Program-made: the position numbers and the translations under genes
The notes under the pieces: model-generated
What the model was told of the DNA's origin: nothing
The model's input: only the letters and a program-made list of their open reading frames with translations
Databases searched by the model: none
In this document: positions 1 to 23,509 of the stretch, one piece after another
How the letters are laid out: every line of letters starts with the position of its first letter
Numbering within the stretch: position 1 is the first letter of the stretch
Assembly (NCBI RefSeq): GCF_918797505.1
Contig: NC_092801.1
Coordinates: forward strand, 10,540,001 to 10,604,000
Direction: 5' to 3'
Origin: Bemisia tabaci
Lineage: Eukaryota > Arthropoda > Insecta > Hemiptera > Aleyrodidae
Length of the DNA: 64,000 nt

Positions 1-1236
1 AATTTTTTCGGAACTGTGGGTTGGTTCTTTTCTGATAAACTCGGTCCAAATCTACCTTCTCGGGACACTACGACAGAGGAACACACATACACACACCCAC
101 TCATTTTGTACGCGGTAATCAGTCATACTTCGAAGAGCCACCGGGAACATCCAGGAAACTTTGATCCCTAACTAAGAGGGACGACCTTCAATCGAAATTA
201 CTCATAACGTTTAAAAAAAAAAAGGGAATGGAAGTTGATCAAAAAACCTCTGCCAGCGTAAGGAAATAGCGTAGCTATGTCGTTTCTGAAATGAGTCTCT
301 AAAGCTACAGTCCCTTAAGTGTGATGGGAATAACAGCGCCTGGATGCATCTATTCGTGTTCTTCGGATGTCCGCGTTGCATACGCACAAACATGAAGGCG
401 TTTTGGATGTTGACGCTTACAGCAGAACGATGTAGGTGTTGCGTTGCAACATCCTGTGATGTTTTCCATTGAGGATATTTTCAAGAATGTTTTACTTCTA
501 AGCCTTTGCTCCTCCTCGAGAAATGTGTTACTATACACCCGCGAGAAAACTATTGTTGGAAGACTAACTTCTTAAAATGTCAGTTGCACCAGCGACCCCG
601 TCGTTTCTTTATGGTTGAATGGACCGCGTTAAGCAGAAAGGAACCAAGTCACATCAGCTATTGCCGCATTTAATTGGGCGACTTAAATATTAACAAGTGA
701 ACATTTGCGCGGATTCCTTCGAACATTTTACTGAATTTACCTCGCACTATGCAGAAAATTTACTAAAATTTGTATGAAAACCCGCTCAATTGTTTTCATG
801 TAAAAAATTAAACTGCCCGGTTAAATTAGGCAATAGCTGATGTAGTTTGGTTCCTTTCTGCTAAACGCGGTCCAAATGTTTTTTCTGCCCCCAATAATTT
901 TACCTGTTCAAATGCCAAATCTCCACGTTTAATGTAAAAGAAATTTATAGACGGTGGGCCTTGAAAAGGAAACCAAGTGACATCACCTACTGCCAATTTT
1001 CATAGGATAATTTCTGTTTTACACGAGATAATAGTGCCAAATCTCCCCAAAATCTCAGGGAATTACAATGTGAGATGACGTAAATTATCTACATTTTCCG
1101 AGAGCATCAGCAAAACTGTCTTTTTATTAAAATATAAACCGTCCGGTGAATGTTGGCAACATCTGATGTCACTTGGTTCTCTCTCTCGAAGAAGACCGCC
1201 AGTACAGCCAAAAACTCGGTTAACAATAAGACTCAC
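1..1236. repeat. Repeat-filled left edge (families N and E)
   Basis: No coding exon is seen here, although the CFAP58-like gene must continue to the left through this stretch. Bases 1-51 are the right end of a family N element (GGTTCCTTTC...GGTCCAAAT). A more complete family N element lies at about 619-876, with inverted ends TGGACCGCGTTAAGCAG and CTAAACGCGGTCCA. About 941-1,190 holds further N-like half-elements. About 330-420 contains a segment related to 35,590-35,650 and 54,260-54,320 (family E, a TATTCGTG...GAAGGCG motif). The open frames here look like repeat read-through. Confidence 0.5.
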
Positions 1237-4200
1237 TCTGTTTCAGACTGAAGCATTCTGTTTTTCATGTCCAGCTCTGATTTGAGTTTCCCAACTTGTA
1301 GTCGCAAGGCTTCGATAGTTTCTTGGGCCACTTGTTCTCTGGCATTCGTTGTGTCTACCGTCAGCCAAGCTGCCTCCAATGCCTGACATAAAAATTACGC
1401 CGCATTTAAATCAAAAGGGACTATCGACGGTGAAACTACCAAACCACGTATCTCGGTTTGCGACGTCGCAGACTTCCTGTCATACTTTATTTTTTAAATG
1501 AAAAACTACTTAACATCCAGTCTTGAAAATTTCTGTGATTTTTCCTCTTTGTGCGGAGAAAATTCCGTGAAAATTTCAAGGAATGATATTGATTTGGTCT
1601 ACTTCAAAAAAATAAAATGTGAGCGTAGATTTTTAAACACCGCAAACGAGATACGTGGTTTGGTAGTTTCACCGTCGCTATGTCCATTGTGACATGAGCC
1701 CGGTCATGTATGTGCTCTTATGGATCTCAGGGCTCATGTCTACAGTCACATGATGACAAATAATGTCCACAGTTCATAGCGTGGCGTACTTTGCGATATA
1801 TCGATTGATCTGTCACTTAAACCTACGAAAATGATCGATTAATAGGGTATTCGCAACGAACACCTTTATAATCGATTCTTTACCATAGCTTCAAATGGGG
1901 GAATATCGATAATCGACCATTCTCGCCTCGCCTCTGCTACAGTCATGAACGTCAACAATTTGAGACAGGTGTAGAGGTAAGATTATCCTTCATTTTTGCG
2001 TGATACCACATCACATACCTACTTCGGTGATTGAGTAGTTGCGCGCTTGAATTCCGCTTTTAACGATGGGAGCATAAGTCCACATTCATAAACTTCAGTA
2101 ATTTGAGACTGAAAAGGTAAGATTTTCCTCCATTTTCGCATGATACCACTTGACATACCCAATCCGGATGAAATTGCAATATTTTTAGACCATTTGGTCA
2201 ATAAATGTCGAATTTAAACAATCAACAAAATGAGTTAAATGTGTCAGGTGGTTAGGAAATTTGCAAAGCAATAAACAAAATTGCAACTTTTTTTAATTGT
2301 ACTGTAATAAATTTCAATACGAAGTGCTCCTGTAGATAGGCAACATACACAACACTCCGATTCGGTAGCAATACTTCCATAACGTTACCGTATAATCGCA
2401 CTTTATTCTGCCGTGCTGAGGAAGAACGCCTTATAACATTCGAGAGTTGCCAAACTTCCTTCGATAAATGGTTTACTTTTGAGAGAAGTTATATAGACAC
2501 TTCTCCTCGAAATTTCAGGAACATAAGGTGAAATTGCGAACAAAATTATGGGAAAAATTAGAAAAATGATATTTATACGTTTACCAGGAAATTCGTGTTT
2601 TATTAAAGGAAATTCGGCAACGCCTGAAGGTTCATACGACGTTTTTCCTTAGTTAGGCGGTATTGCGATCTGAGTTACTTAGGTCTTGCAAAGGTAACGA
2701 TTACCTTCTTCAACTCTTCGACAGACTCTTGTCCAGATTGAGCGTTCTTCAGGGCACTTGAGAGTTTATTCGAATTAAGAGATGCAAGATGCTGTAAGTC
2801 CTTGCACTTCATCCACAGCCTTTTCTGGTGATCGTGTGCCTTCGTGATGAAGTTCCAAAACATCGTGAAGTCAGACTCGTACTGAGCGGTCGTCTTGTTG
2901 CCTCTTAAACTCTCGACCGTCTAGTAGAGGAGAAAAAAAAGAGGGGGAAAATACTCTTGAAACATGTTCGTCAGTAGAGACTGAAAAAAAGTTCAGTCTT
3001 TTGAGTGGAGAATTTACACGTAATTTTTTTATTGTTTCATCTGAGAGTGCTTAAAGAGCTGATTATGCAGTATTTTTAGGATTCTTGCTGATGTGGAAAA
3101 TAGTTTAAAAATATGTTTAAAAGAGAAAAAATGCACCGCAGCTGGTGATATAATCTGGCGGCATTTTCCATTTAAACACATGTATCTTAGCAAAGTAAAT
3201 TATTTTGCCATATCTCCTCCGATTGAATTTATGAACCAAGGGTATCCTCGCGTTCACTTCACTCAGTAGTTTTCACTTAAATACGAAATTTATCAAATTT
3301 CAGACACCTGCAAATTATCCATTGCACGGACGCTGATAAGTCTCAAAAACTTCTTGGATATATATATTTTCCTAATTCATCCATATATGTACATACATAC
3401 GGTATTAATAAAACACCATGGCGAAAATTCATCATTATTAAACTATTGCAAGAGATGGCGGAGAAAAAGGTACCAAAAAGGGGATATGAAGTTGTATTAT
3501 AATATGAAATTTTGAGGTATGTCTATGAAATATTGAGACGTTCCTTAGCTTCATAGAAAAACTATTTTTGTAACACTAAACTTCAAACCTCTCTCAATTT
3601 GACGGAAAAATTTTGAACATTTTCTGTGGAAAAATATTCGTAAAACTATCCTCAAGGCGAGGGTGCCAAGATCTAAATTTTGAATTTTTCGTTACTGAAG
3701 TCTCTTTCCCCGTGGACGATCATAATGTTTTGAGATCTCGGTACTCACTTTCTCGTAGTGATCGACAAGTTGATTGTACTCGGACTCCAATTCTTGCGCA
3801 AGATTATCCTCCTTTGAAGATGATAGATGCTTTTCTCCAGCTGTTTTCAATGCCTGAAAAAGTATGAAGGTAGAGAAATACCTGGACATTTATACTGTCG
3901 TGCTGAGGTAACACGCCGTATGAACATTCGAGAGTTGTCAAATTTCCTTCGATAAAATGTTCATTTTTTAGGAAAGTTATGAATAGTTTTCCTTTAACGT
4001 TTCAGAATCTTCAGATAAAATTGCGAACTAAATCATCTGAAAAATCGGGAGGAAAATATTCATAAATTTACCAGGTAATTCACGTTTTACCAAAGGAAAT
4101 TTGGCCACATCCGAAGGTTCATGCGGCGTTTCTTCCTTGGTACGGCAGTATAGAGGGGATAACGAAAAACTCATAGACCCGCCGCCCACCTCTTTGAAAA

Positions 4201-4811
4201 AAGTTGTTTGCCTGAAATTTTCAAAAAAAATACTTATAGATATTTAAGTACTATATCGACGGTGAAACTACCAAACCACGTATCTCGGTTTGCGACGTCG
4301 CAGACTTCCTGTCATACTTTATTTTTTAAATGAAAAACTACTTAACATCCAGTCTTGAAAATTTCTGTGATTTTTCCTCTTTGTGCGGAGAAAATTCCGT
4401 GAAAATTTCAAGGAATGATATTGATTTGGTCTACTTCAAAAAAATAAAATGTGAGCGTAGATTTTTAAACACCGCAAACGAGATACGTGGTTTGGTAGTT
4501 TCACCGTCGATATGTATTTTTTCTACATATATATCAGAGCAGATGTATGAATAAAATATTTACGACATTTCGGTACCTGGGATTCCAAATTTTGGTGCCC
4601 TCCCATCTGCCCCACCTCCTCGCTTCTAAAAGAGCCCAAGCATAAATCTTTTTCAGTCTTGGCTGATAGCTCTCAATAATATTACATATTTTTCATAAAA
4701 ATCACTTGCATCTTTTTTTGCCTTTTGCAAAATCATTCACCCTAAGAAATGGAAATTTTCAATAGATCTATTTTTTAAAACATAATATGGAAGAATTGTT
4801 TTGAAATTCTG

Positions 4812-4850
<39 letters not shown>

Positions 4851-5138
4851 AAAATGCCAAATTTGGCTGGATTAGCTGTATAGAACATAGTTGTTGCTTT
4901 AAAGCTCGTTGTAGCTGGATTTTTCAATCAACAACTACCTACGTTTTAAAAAAAAATGTTAAAAATTTTAGTGTCTATCTAGTAGATGCTCATGTGATGA
5001 AGCGATCGCAATGAGGTAAATGATTTCCATGCGATTTTCTGAATTTGAATAATATTTTTAAAGAGGGGTTTCAGCAGAAAAAACACTCACAGCCATCAAC
5101 TTCAAAGTAGATTTCCGAGCACAGACTATTCGCTTCAT
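1237..5138 (-). CDS. cfap58: CFAP58 (CCDC147)-like coiled-coil protein, 5' part
   Basis: Four exons are read on the minus strand: 5138-5091 (16 codons from ATG), 3853-3749 (35 codons), 2920-2705 (72 codons) and 1382-1237 (48 codons plus 2 nt). Each has AG before it (except the start exon) and GT after it (GTGAGT, GTGAGT, GTAATC, GTGAGT), and phases agree. The product is a charged coiled coil. Its KRLWMKCKDL and ETIEALRLQVGKLKSEL segments line up in order and spacing with the KRLMAKCREL and ETILALKEEIVNL region near the N-terminus of vertebrate CFAP58, a motile-cilium and sperm-flagellum protein. CFAP58 is about 870 residues, so some 80 percent lies beyond the left edge. Exon 1 is the least certain part. 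The gene is head to head with the RuvB-like 1 gene; introns hold family A, I and R repeats. The family call is from memory of the vertebrate protein. Confidence 0.72.
1424..1677. repeat. Family A MITE, copy 1
   Basis: A 254-bp element with inverted ends TCGACGGTGAAACTACC and GGTAGTTTCACCGTCG. It is almost identical to the copy at 4,256-4,510 over its length and is inserted in a family Q repeat: the flanks resemble the uninterrupted sequence near 39,950-40,060. The flanking CTA/TA suggests a TA-type target duplication, as for mariner-like MITEs. Confidence 0.85.
1780..1925. repeat. Family K MITE remnant
   Basis: This matches the body of the hAT-type family K element (compare 42,390-42,554): ATATCGATTG...AACCTA, a central GATCGATTAATAGGGT, then ATCGATTCTTTACCATAG. 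Both ends are degraded. Confidence 0.6.
2408..2662. repeat. Family I MITE
   Basis: About 255 bp with inverted ends CTGCCGTGCTGAGGAA and TTCCTTAGTTAGGCGGTA. The same family occurs at 3,893-4,150, 19,261-20,307 (split), 24,501-24,758, 39,035-39,275 and elsewhere. It lies in the last visible intron of the CFAP58-like gene. Confidence 0.75.
2990..3330. repeat. Family R repeat copy
   Basis: A diverged copy of the segment at about 10,325-10,660 in the RuvB-like 1 gene: shared landmarks are GGAGAATTT.CACG, GGCGGCATTT/GGCAGCATTT, AAACACATG.AT.TTAGCA and ATTTCAG.CACCTGCAAA. No clear terminal repeats were found. Confidence 0.5.
3893..4150. repeat. Family I MITE
   Basis: Inverted ends TACTGTCGTGCTGAGG and CCTTGGTACGGCAGTA enclose about 258 bp related to the copy at 2,408. 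It sits in the intron between coding exons 1 and 2 of the CFAP58-like gene. Confidence 0.75.
4256..4510. repeat. Family A MITE, copy 2
   Basis: A 255-bp element flanked by TA on both sides (CTATA|TCGACGG ... CCGTCGA|TATG). It is nearly identical to copy 1 at 1,424-1,677, which points to recent movement or gene conversion. Confidence 0.85.
4816..4848 (+). repeat. Poly(A) tract
   Basis: An uninterrupted run of A, about 33 bases, followed by TAAAAATGCC. Nothing upstream identifies a retroposon. Confidence 0.9.
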
Positions 5139-16521
<11,383 letters not shown>

Positions 16522-17715
16522 ACTCGAGTACTTTTTGACGTCATCCTGTCTGGTCAGTGTATTTGTCAATTTATGGTACAAGCTGATCGTGCCAGATATG
16601 CTAGCAGAATTCGGTTTTTAAGGAATGTTGTCCAATTTTCAATAATATCACAGCCCCGGTACAAAATGCTGATTCTATAATTCCTATAAGTGAAACAATC
16701 TGCTCCTAGTTGTAATACAAGAGCTTTTCATAGGTCTTAAAATTGTGTGCGGTTTGATAAGTGTTGATTGCTGCGTCATGGGAAATTGAGAACATCACGA
16801 GTAATAACCAAACTTTTGCAACGGTTCTAAAAATTTTATAATTCAAGAACGGTAAACTTTTAATCCAAGTTTTTGTTTCCTAACACAAAATTATTCCAGT
16901 GATTTTAATTCTAACAAGTTTTATCAAAAATACTTGGTTAATTCTGAAAAACATTCATAGAAGTTCACATTACCATTAGAATCTAAGATACTTTACTCAT
17001 TACAATAGTTACTAAGAACTTGAGTATTCCTTCTTTATAATTAAAGTTTCTCTGTACATTATATAAATTTTGAAAAAAAAAAACCAAAACAAATAAAATA
17101 TAAAATAATTTATGTATTTCTGTTTTGAAATATTTTCTCGAAATTCTTCAAAGACCTGAAAGGATCCTTTTTTTTACATTGTAGAACTGTTTCATTATCA
17201 AGTACTGTATCATCACAGTATTGAATAATAGTCATATTATTAATATTACCATTCATGAGATATTTATGGAAAGAATTGGTGCTGCCGTTCTTCTCAACTC
17301 ACGGTAAACTGTGTACAGTTTCAAGAGCCATCGTCACCATTACTGGACTGTGTATGAACAATGCACAACACAACAGAGAGAAATATGCTCTGCTCATCTT
17401 CCGCTGATCTTACAGTGGATCGTCTGTCACATTTTTAATGCCATCGAATTTAGTTGACCTAAGTACTTTATCAATGACTGCATCATCTTTTTATGGATCA
17501 AGACTTCATTTTTCTTTGAAATAAGTATATAGGGTGATCCAAGAGTCCTGCACTACTCCAGTACTGCCAGTCTGAAATATATCGTTTATCAAGAGAATAG
17601 ATTGACATATAATCACGTAAAAGAGCATATTTTGATCAGGAAGTTTGCAGTTTTTGAAATGTTTGGCATCGTCGGTCCTCGACAAAAATCAATCCACTCG
17701 TTAATGATCATCTCT
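16522..17715. other. RuvB-like 1 3' UTR and convergent intergenic space
   Basis: Follows the RuvB-like 1 stop codon and precedes, in the opposite orientation, the stop codon of SMP-30 gene A, so the two genes converge. A candidate poly(A) signal AATAAA for the RuvB-like 1 transcript lies at 17,092-17,097 after an A-rich run. I did not recognise any repeat family or further gene here, and found no clear poly(A) signal for gene A. Confidence 0.5.
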
Positions 17716-20700
17716 CTAATAAGTTTGACTATTGGTGAGGCTGGGGTTGCTGCCCTGTTCATAGTACTTGTTGCAAAGAACCGCTCTATTTGCAGGCCAT
17801 CCTTTTGAGCCAAGACGAGTGACAGCAAGAACTGAACCAGCCATAGGTTGTAGGGTAAGTTGTGCAGGTGATAGATCCCTCCTGGATGTTGTTACGTAGA
17901 GAATGTCCAGATTTGCTCCTCCAAACATGACTGAAGTAACCTTTTCCACGGGCAAATGTATACTCAGTTTCAAACGGCCATCTCGGGGGTCAACCTTGAT
18001 CACCTGAAGTCAAAATTTAGGAAGAATTTGTCACTGAATATAAATTTTAAAGTACGTTTGCAGTTCAAAATTCATGTAGAGGTGTCGTCAGCTAAGTTGA
18101 CGGTTGTTTACTTTCGGTTTGCAGGCATTTTCGCGTCCTTATTGTCCACATGAAAACATCTGGCTCTCTCAGAAGCAGGAAAACAAGCTGAGATAAGTTT
18201 TTTAATACTTTCAAACCTTGTAACACTTTAATTTTTAGCCACACAGAAATCACAACCACAAGGAAGTCGCAAATCATAACTGATAAGTAGTTTTTTTACA
18301 ATACGATCATGAGACTGATGTTTTCAATGTGGATAGTAGCGAACGCCGCTTTGCTCAGAGGCCCAAATTCGTCGTTGGCGCTTGCAAAACGAAAGTAAAC
18401 AACCGTCAACTTAGCTGACGACACCTCTAATTGTCTGTGCTTTCCATATTATCGGCCCATCAGTAGTAGCAGCAAAAGCTTCCACAATTTATACCCTTTC
18501 CCCAAAAAGTTATGACTTTTTTTCTCTTTTCATTTTTTTTGGGGGGAGTTAATTGTGAGAGGTTTCCACACTAATTTTGGAATGAGTTCCACACAAATTT
18601 GAAGCAGCGACTAAAATTTTGGCAGTTTTCACACTGTTTTCTAAAAGTGTGGAAACGGTTGATGTAAACCTATGGATGGCCTCCAAAATTTTTAAATTCA
18701 AAGCATTAGTCGCAATTTTTGCATTACGCAGAAGAAAGGGAAAAAATCGAGGGCTTTCCACAAGAACGGCGATCCTCGATATTTTCGACCCCTGTTCGAG
18801 ATTACAAGAATAAGTAATTTCAAAAATGTTTCTTAAAATTAAAAAAAAACTTGTCGTTTTAGTAGGTACTGACACAATGGTACATATTCATTGGATGATC
18901 TAACTCGTAAATCTAATATTTTTCTAAAACTTTTGATTGGTCGAAGTAACTCACCCTTGAGCCAAGGTAACAAGCAACCCAAAGGTATCCCTCTGTGTCA
19001 ATAGTCATACCATCTGGATAACCAGGAACATTATTCGCTTTCAGGTCGAAAACTGGTCTTCGATTACCTTTAAAACAAGTAAAAAAAGATGCAAGGAAAA
19101 TTAGGTGTCTGTTTTTTCATGTTACAAATTTGAAAAAATAAACATTTATTAATAAGTTAAAAATCAACATCTGTACTGTCTGATCTAACGATTTTTGTAT
19201 GTCTGAATTTTCTGCCACCGAGTGTAGAAGTCAGAACTCAAACAATAGGTACTCAAATAATAACGCTGTATGAACATTCGAGAATTGCTCCTTTGATAAA
19301 ATTTTTAATCTTAAGTGAAGCTATAAACATTTCCTTGAACTTCTCAGGAACTTAGGGTGAAATTGCAAACAAAACTATCTGGAAAATTGTAAAAATGTAG
19401 GTTTACCCAGGGCCGGATTAAGGGGGTTAAAGGGGGCAATTTTTCAAATGCAGGTACAAAAAAATCGGATTCAGAAAAAAATTACAAACAAGAAAAGGTG
19501 AGAAAATCTCTCATTTCCTGAGAGTTCATTAATTTCTAATTTTTTCGTATTTCGGTGATAAAACAGACTGCGCACCTTTAATTAGTTGAGTTAAGAGAGA
19601 AACCAAACACGTAATTTGGCCTGGAGCGGCGCGGCGCAAAGAGAAATGATGATGAGGACTTGAGATGAAAAGGAGAAGCCCTCGACGCAGCGGTCGGCAT
19701 GTAACACATATTAGCGTCTACGAGACTGCATGATTACTTCACGCATTGCGTCAAACACAGTACGATCAACAGCGGTCGGCGCGGCGTGAAACGCACAGTG
19801 CCTACAAGACTACATGAATACTTCACGCATTGCGCCAAACACAGTGTGGTTAGCGCGGCACGGCGGCGGAAGTTAAAATAATTAAACCACATTTATGTTT
19901 GTTCTCTCTTAATTTTCTAGTTAATTTCTTACAAATGAAAGGCCTTGTCCCCACAGAGATAGGTTTACGGAACTGAACTTTCGCGCGAAGTTCCGTGAAC
20001 TTTTGCGCGAAGTTCCGTGAACTTTTGCGCGAAGTTCCGTGAACTTTTGCTAGTAGTGTTGACAGGGCTTACGCAAAAATGTGTCCAACACGAGTGAACG
20101 CGTCTTATGCACCCTTCTCCCTCCGGCACGTTCACTTGATGGTTTTTATTGATGTTTCAAAATGCACGAGAGGAGGGCGGCAAAATACAGGCGGCCCATG
20201 GGCGGCAAGTAGATAAATCCGGCCATGGGTTTACCCGGAAGCTCGTGTTTTAACGAAGGAAGTTCGGAAATGCCTGAAGGTTCATACAGCGCTTTTCCTT
20301 AGCATGGTTGAAAAGTTTTTCATTCTAATGATATGACTCTGGATGTTTTGCAATTTATTGAGATTGAGAATGGTTGGTTTATTCTTCGATTGTTTTGTGC
20401 AAGATTCCTTACCGTGCGTACAAAATACTTTAAGAATTTCTATGCATACTCACTGATATGTCCCGTGGCAATGTCATAGTCAAAGACGTCAATCCTACTG
20501 GTACCGGTGTCGATATAATACATGTGTCTATTGTCCCGGCTCCAGGCAATGCCGTTAGATGTTGTAATTCCTGTCACACTCGTTCGTAGCTTGCATGTTT
20601 CTGACGAATAATCGTATAAATTTCCCTCGTTGGGACGAACCCCACTTGCATCCTCGTAGCCGATTGTCCCTGAAACCAGTTGAGTTTGTTTGAAAGTTCT

Positions 20701-23453
20701 TCCATAAGAAAAACGAAGGCAAGAAGTAGTTCTTTTTTTTGTTTGGAGAAACCAACATTAGGGACCTTAATAGAAAATCTGAATGATTTAGTAGACCCAA
20801 CTATTTCATCCTCTGCATTGAAAGGATGAGTCCAGTAAAGTACAGCTATAAAATGTTGGAAAATGGATTTTCTTGGCTGTGAGTAGAATGTTCCAAGTTC
20901 AGATTCAGTTCCAGGCTTACAGAAAATTAAACGGTCTACAAATTGCATGCAAATTGTGGAGTAGGCAACAAGCTATCATGTGTCCGAATGATTTGGTAAA
21001 CGTTTGATTGACATGCCTGTATGGTGTGTCTAAGGATAGCAAAATCTGTAGGTGCCATCAGCGGCACCATAAAACAGAACGAACAGCCCAAGTAGCAGTG
21101 ATCGCGATAAATAGCGATTTTATCGGTGGCAATTTATCGCAATATTATCGAATAAAAAATTGCGATTTATGGCGATTAAATCGCTATGCATCGCAATTTT
21201 TTGTTCAATGAAATCGCGATCGATTTTCGTCGATAAAATCGATATTAAATCGCCATATATAGCTATTTTTGTTTCGATAATATCGTGATAAATTGCCGGG
21301 CGATAAAATCGCGATTTTATTGCAACAAGATCGAGGACAATCGCCCAGATGTTGATGATCTTAGCGATTTTATCGCCGACAAAATCGCAACAAATCGCGA
21401 TTTTTCCGTTGAAAAATGCTACTAGGGAAGAGACTTGTCGACGGTGAAACTACCAGACCGTGTATCTCGTTTGTGGTGTTTAAAAATCCCGCTCATATTT
21501 TATTTTTTTGGAGAAGACCAGATCAATATCATTCTTTGAAATTTTCCCAGAATTTTCTCTGCACGTGGAGAGAAAATCATGGAAGTTTTCAAGAACTGAC
21601 GTTGTATTGAGTGGTTTTCCATTTATAAAATGAAGTATAACAGGAAGTCTACAACGTCGCAAACCGAGGTACGCATCGGCGGATCCAGCAAATTGGCAAC
21701 ATATTGCTTTTCTCCATTTAAACCCATGGAAATGTATCGATTCTTGGAGGGGCCAGGTGCTCCACCAAGAATCGATTGTTTAACATAGGTTTAAATGGAT
21801 GGATTTCGGTGTTGCCAAATTGCTGGATCCGCCTCTGGAGATACGTGGGCCGGGTAGTTCCACCGTCGATCTACAGCTCATATAACAATGGGCGGCACTT
21901 AGCACTACATGTATACGCGGTTGCATCAGTTCAAGTAAAGGCGCGTTTTTACCGCACCAGCTATCTTACCGCTCCCGCTTAGAGCTAAGCCTAATATCGA
22001 CGGTGAAACTACCAAACCACGTATCTCGTTTGCGGTGTTTAAAAATCTCCGCTCACATTTTATTTTTTTGAAGTAGACCAAATCAATATCATTCCTTGAA
22101 ATTTTCACAGAATTTTCTCCGCACGAATAGGAAAAATCACGGAAATTTTCAAGACTGGACGTTAAGTAGCGTTTCATTTAAAAAATAAAGTATGACAGGA
22201 AGTCTGCGACGTCGCAAACCGAGATACGTGGTTTGGTAGTTTCACCGTCGATATGCAGTTTATGCCCAATCAAAGTCAGCAATAGCTAATACAGATTACA
22301 TTTTGCAATAAGGAACCACTATTTCTAGCTCATTTTAGAAACAACATATGTGCCATTGGTTTCCGTATGCGGATATGCGTTTTTATGAAAGAGCCCAAGA
22401 TAGTGGTTCCTTATTGCAAAATGTAATCCAATGGGGCTCGATTTCTTTCTGCTTAACGCGGTACATTTCAGGAATCAGCACAAGAAATGAGGGGCTGGGA
22501 GGACAAGGCGCACAAGTGGAGTTTCTGCTATTTTGCGAAATATAAGTTTGAAATTTCGAAATTACACGGATCCTGACGGCAAAAAGAAAGTTTAAACTGA
22601 CTTTTGGGTGCTTAAAAATTGGAATTTGGGTGCGAATTTTTTTACAGAACATGCATTCAGATTAGTTTTACTTGAAATTTGAAATCGTTACTATCTCAAT
22701 TTTTTAAAATCTGCACTTATGCGCCTAGTCCTCCACCCAAGTAGCAGTGATCGCGATAAATAGCGATTTTATCGGTTGATTATTGCGATTATATCGGTGG
22801 CAATTTATCGCATTATTATCGAATAAAAAATTGCGATTTATGGCGATTAAATCGCTATGCATCGCAATTTTTTGTTCAATAAAATCGCGATCAATTTTCG
22901 TCGATAAAATCGAGATCAAATCGCCATGTATATCGCGATTTTTGTTGTCACAATATCGCGATTTTTGTTGTCACAATATCGCGATAATTTGCCGGGCGAT
23001 AAAATCGCGATTTCATTGCAACAAGATCGAGGATAATCGCTCAGATGTTGATGATCTTAGCGATTTTATCGCCGGCAAAATTGCAACAAATCGCGATTTT
23101 TCCGTTGAAAAATGCTACTTGGGCAAGCCCCTCGAATCTTCTTTGAATCGAGGATAAATTTTTTGGCAAATAAAAAAAAAAAATGATCGATCAGGGTAAA
23201 TTTATCTAGTTTTACCTATCCAGAGGCGTCCCTTGGCGTCAGCCTTGCCGTCGTTGAACCGGTTTCCGGGTTTATCCGGCTCGACCGAGTCCAGAACGGT
23301 GCTCCGAGACTGCGTCGAGTTCCCGTCCCACTGGACCAACACCAGATCCCGGCCCACCCCAGCCACGAATTCGTCCAGCGACCCTTCCACCGGAACCATA
23401 ACACCCACAGCATCACCTGGAAAAAAAAAAACCCGTCAAAATTACCGCAATGG

Positions 23454-23509
<56 letters not shown>

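Noticed and set aside
1498..1692. 64-codon frame repeated at 4,330 and, inverted, at 22,177
   Set aside because: Lies entirely inside family A MITEs and varies with their divergence.
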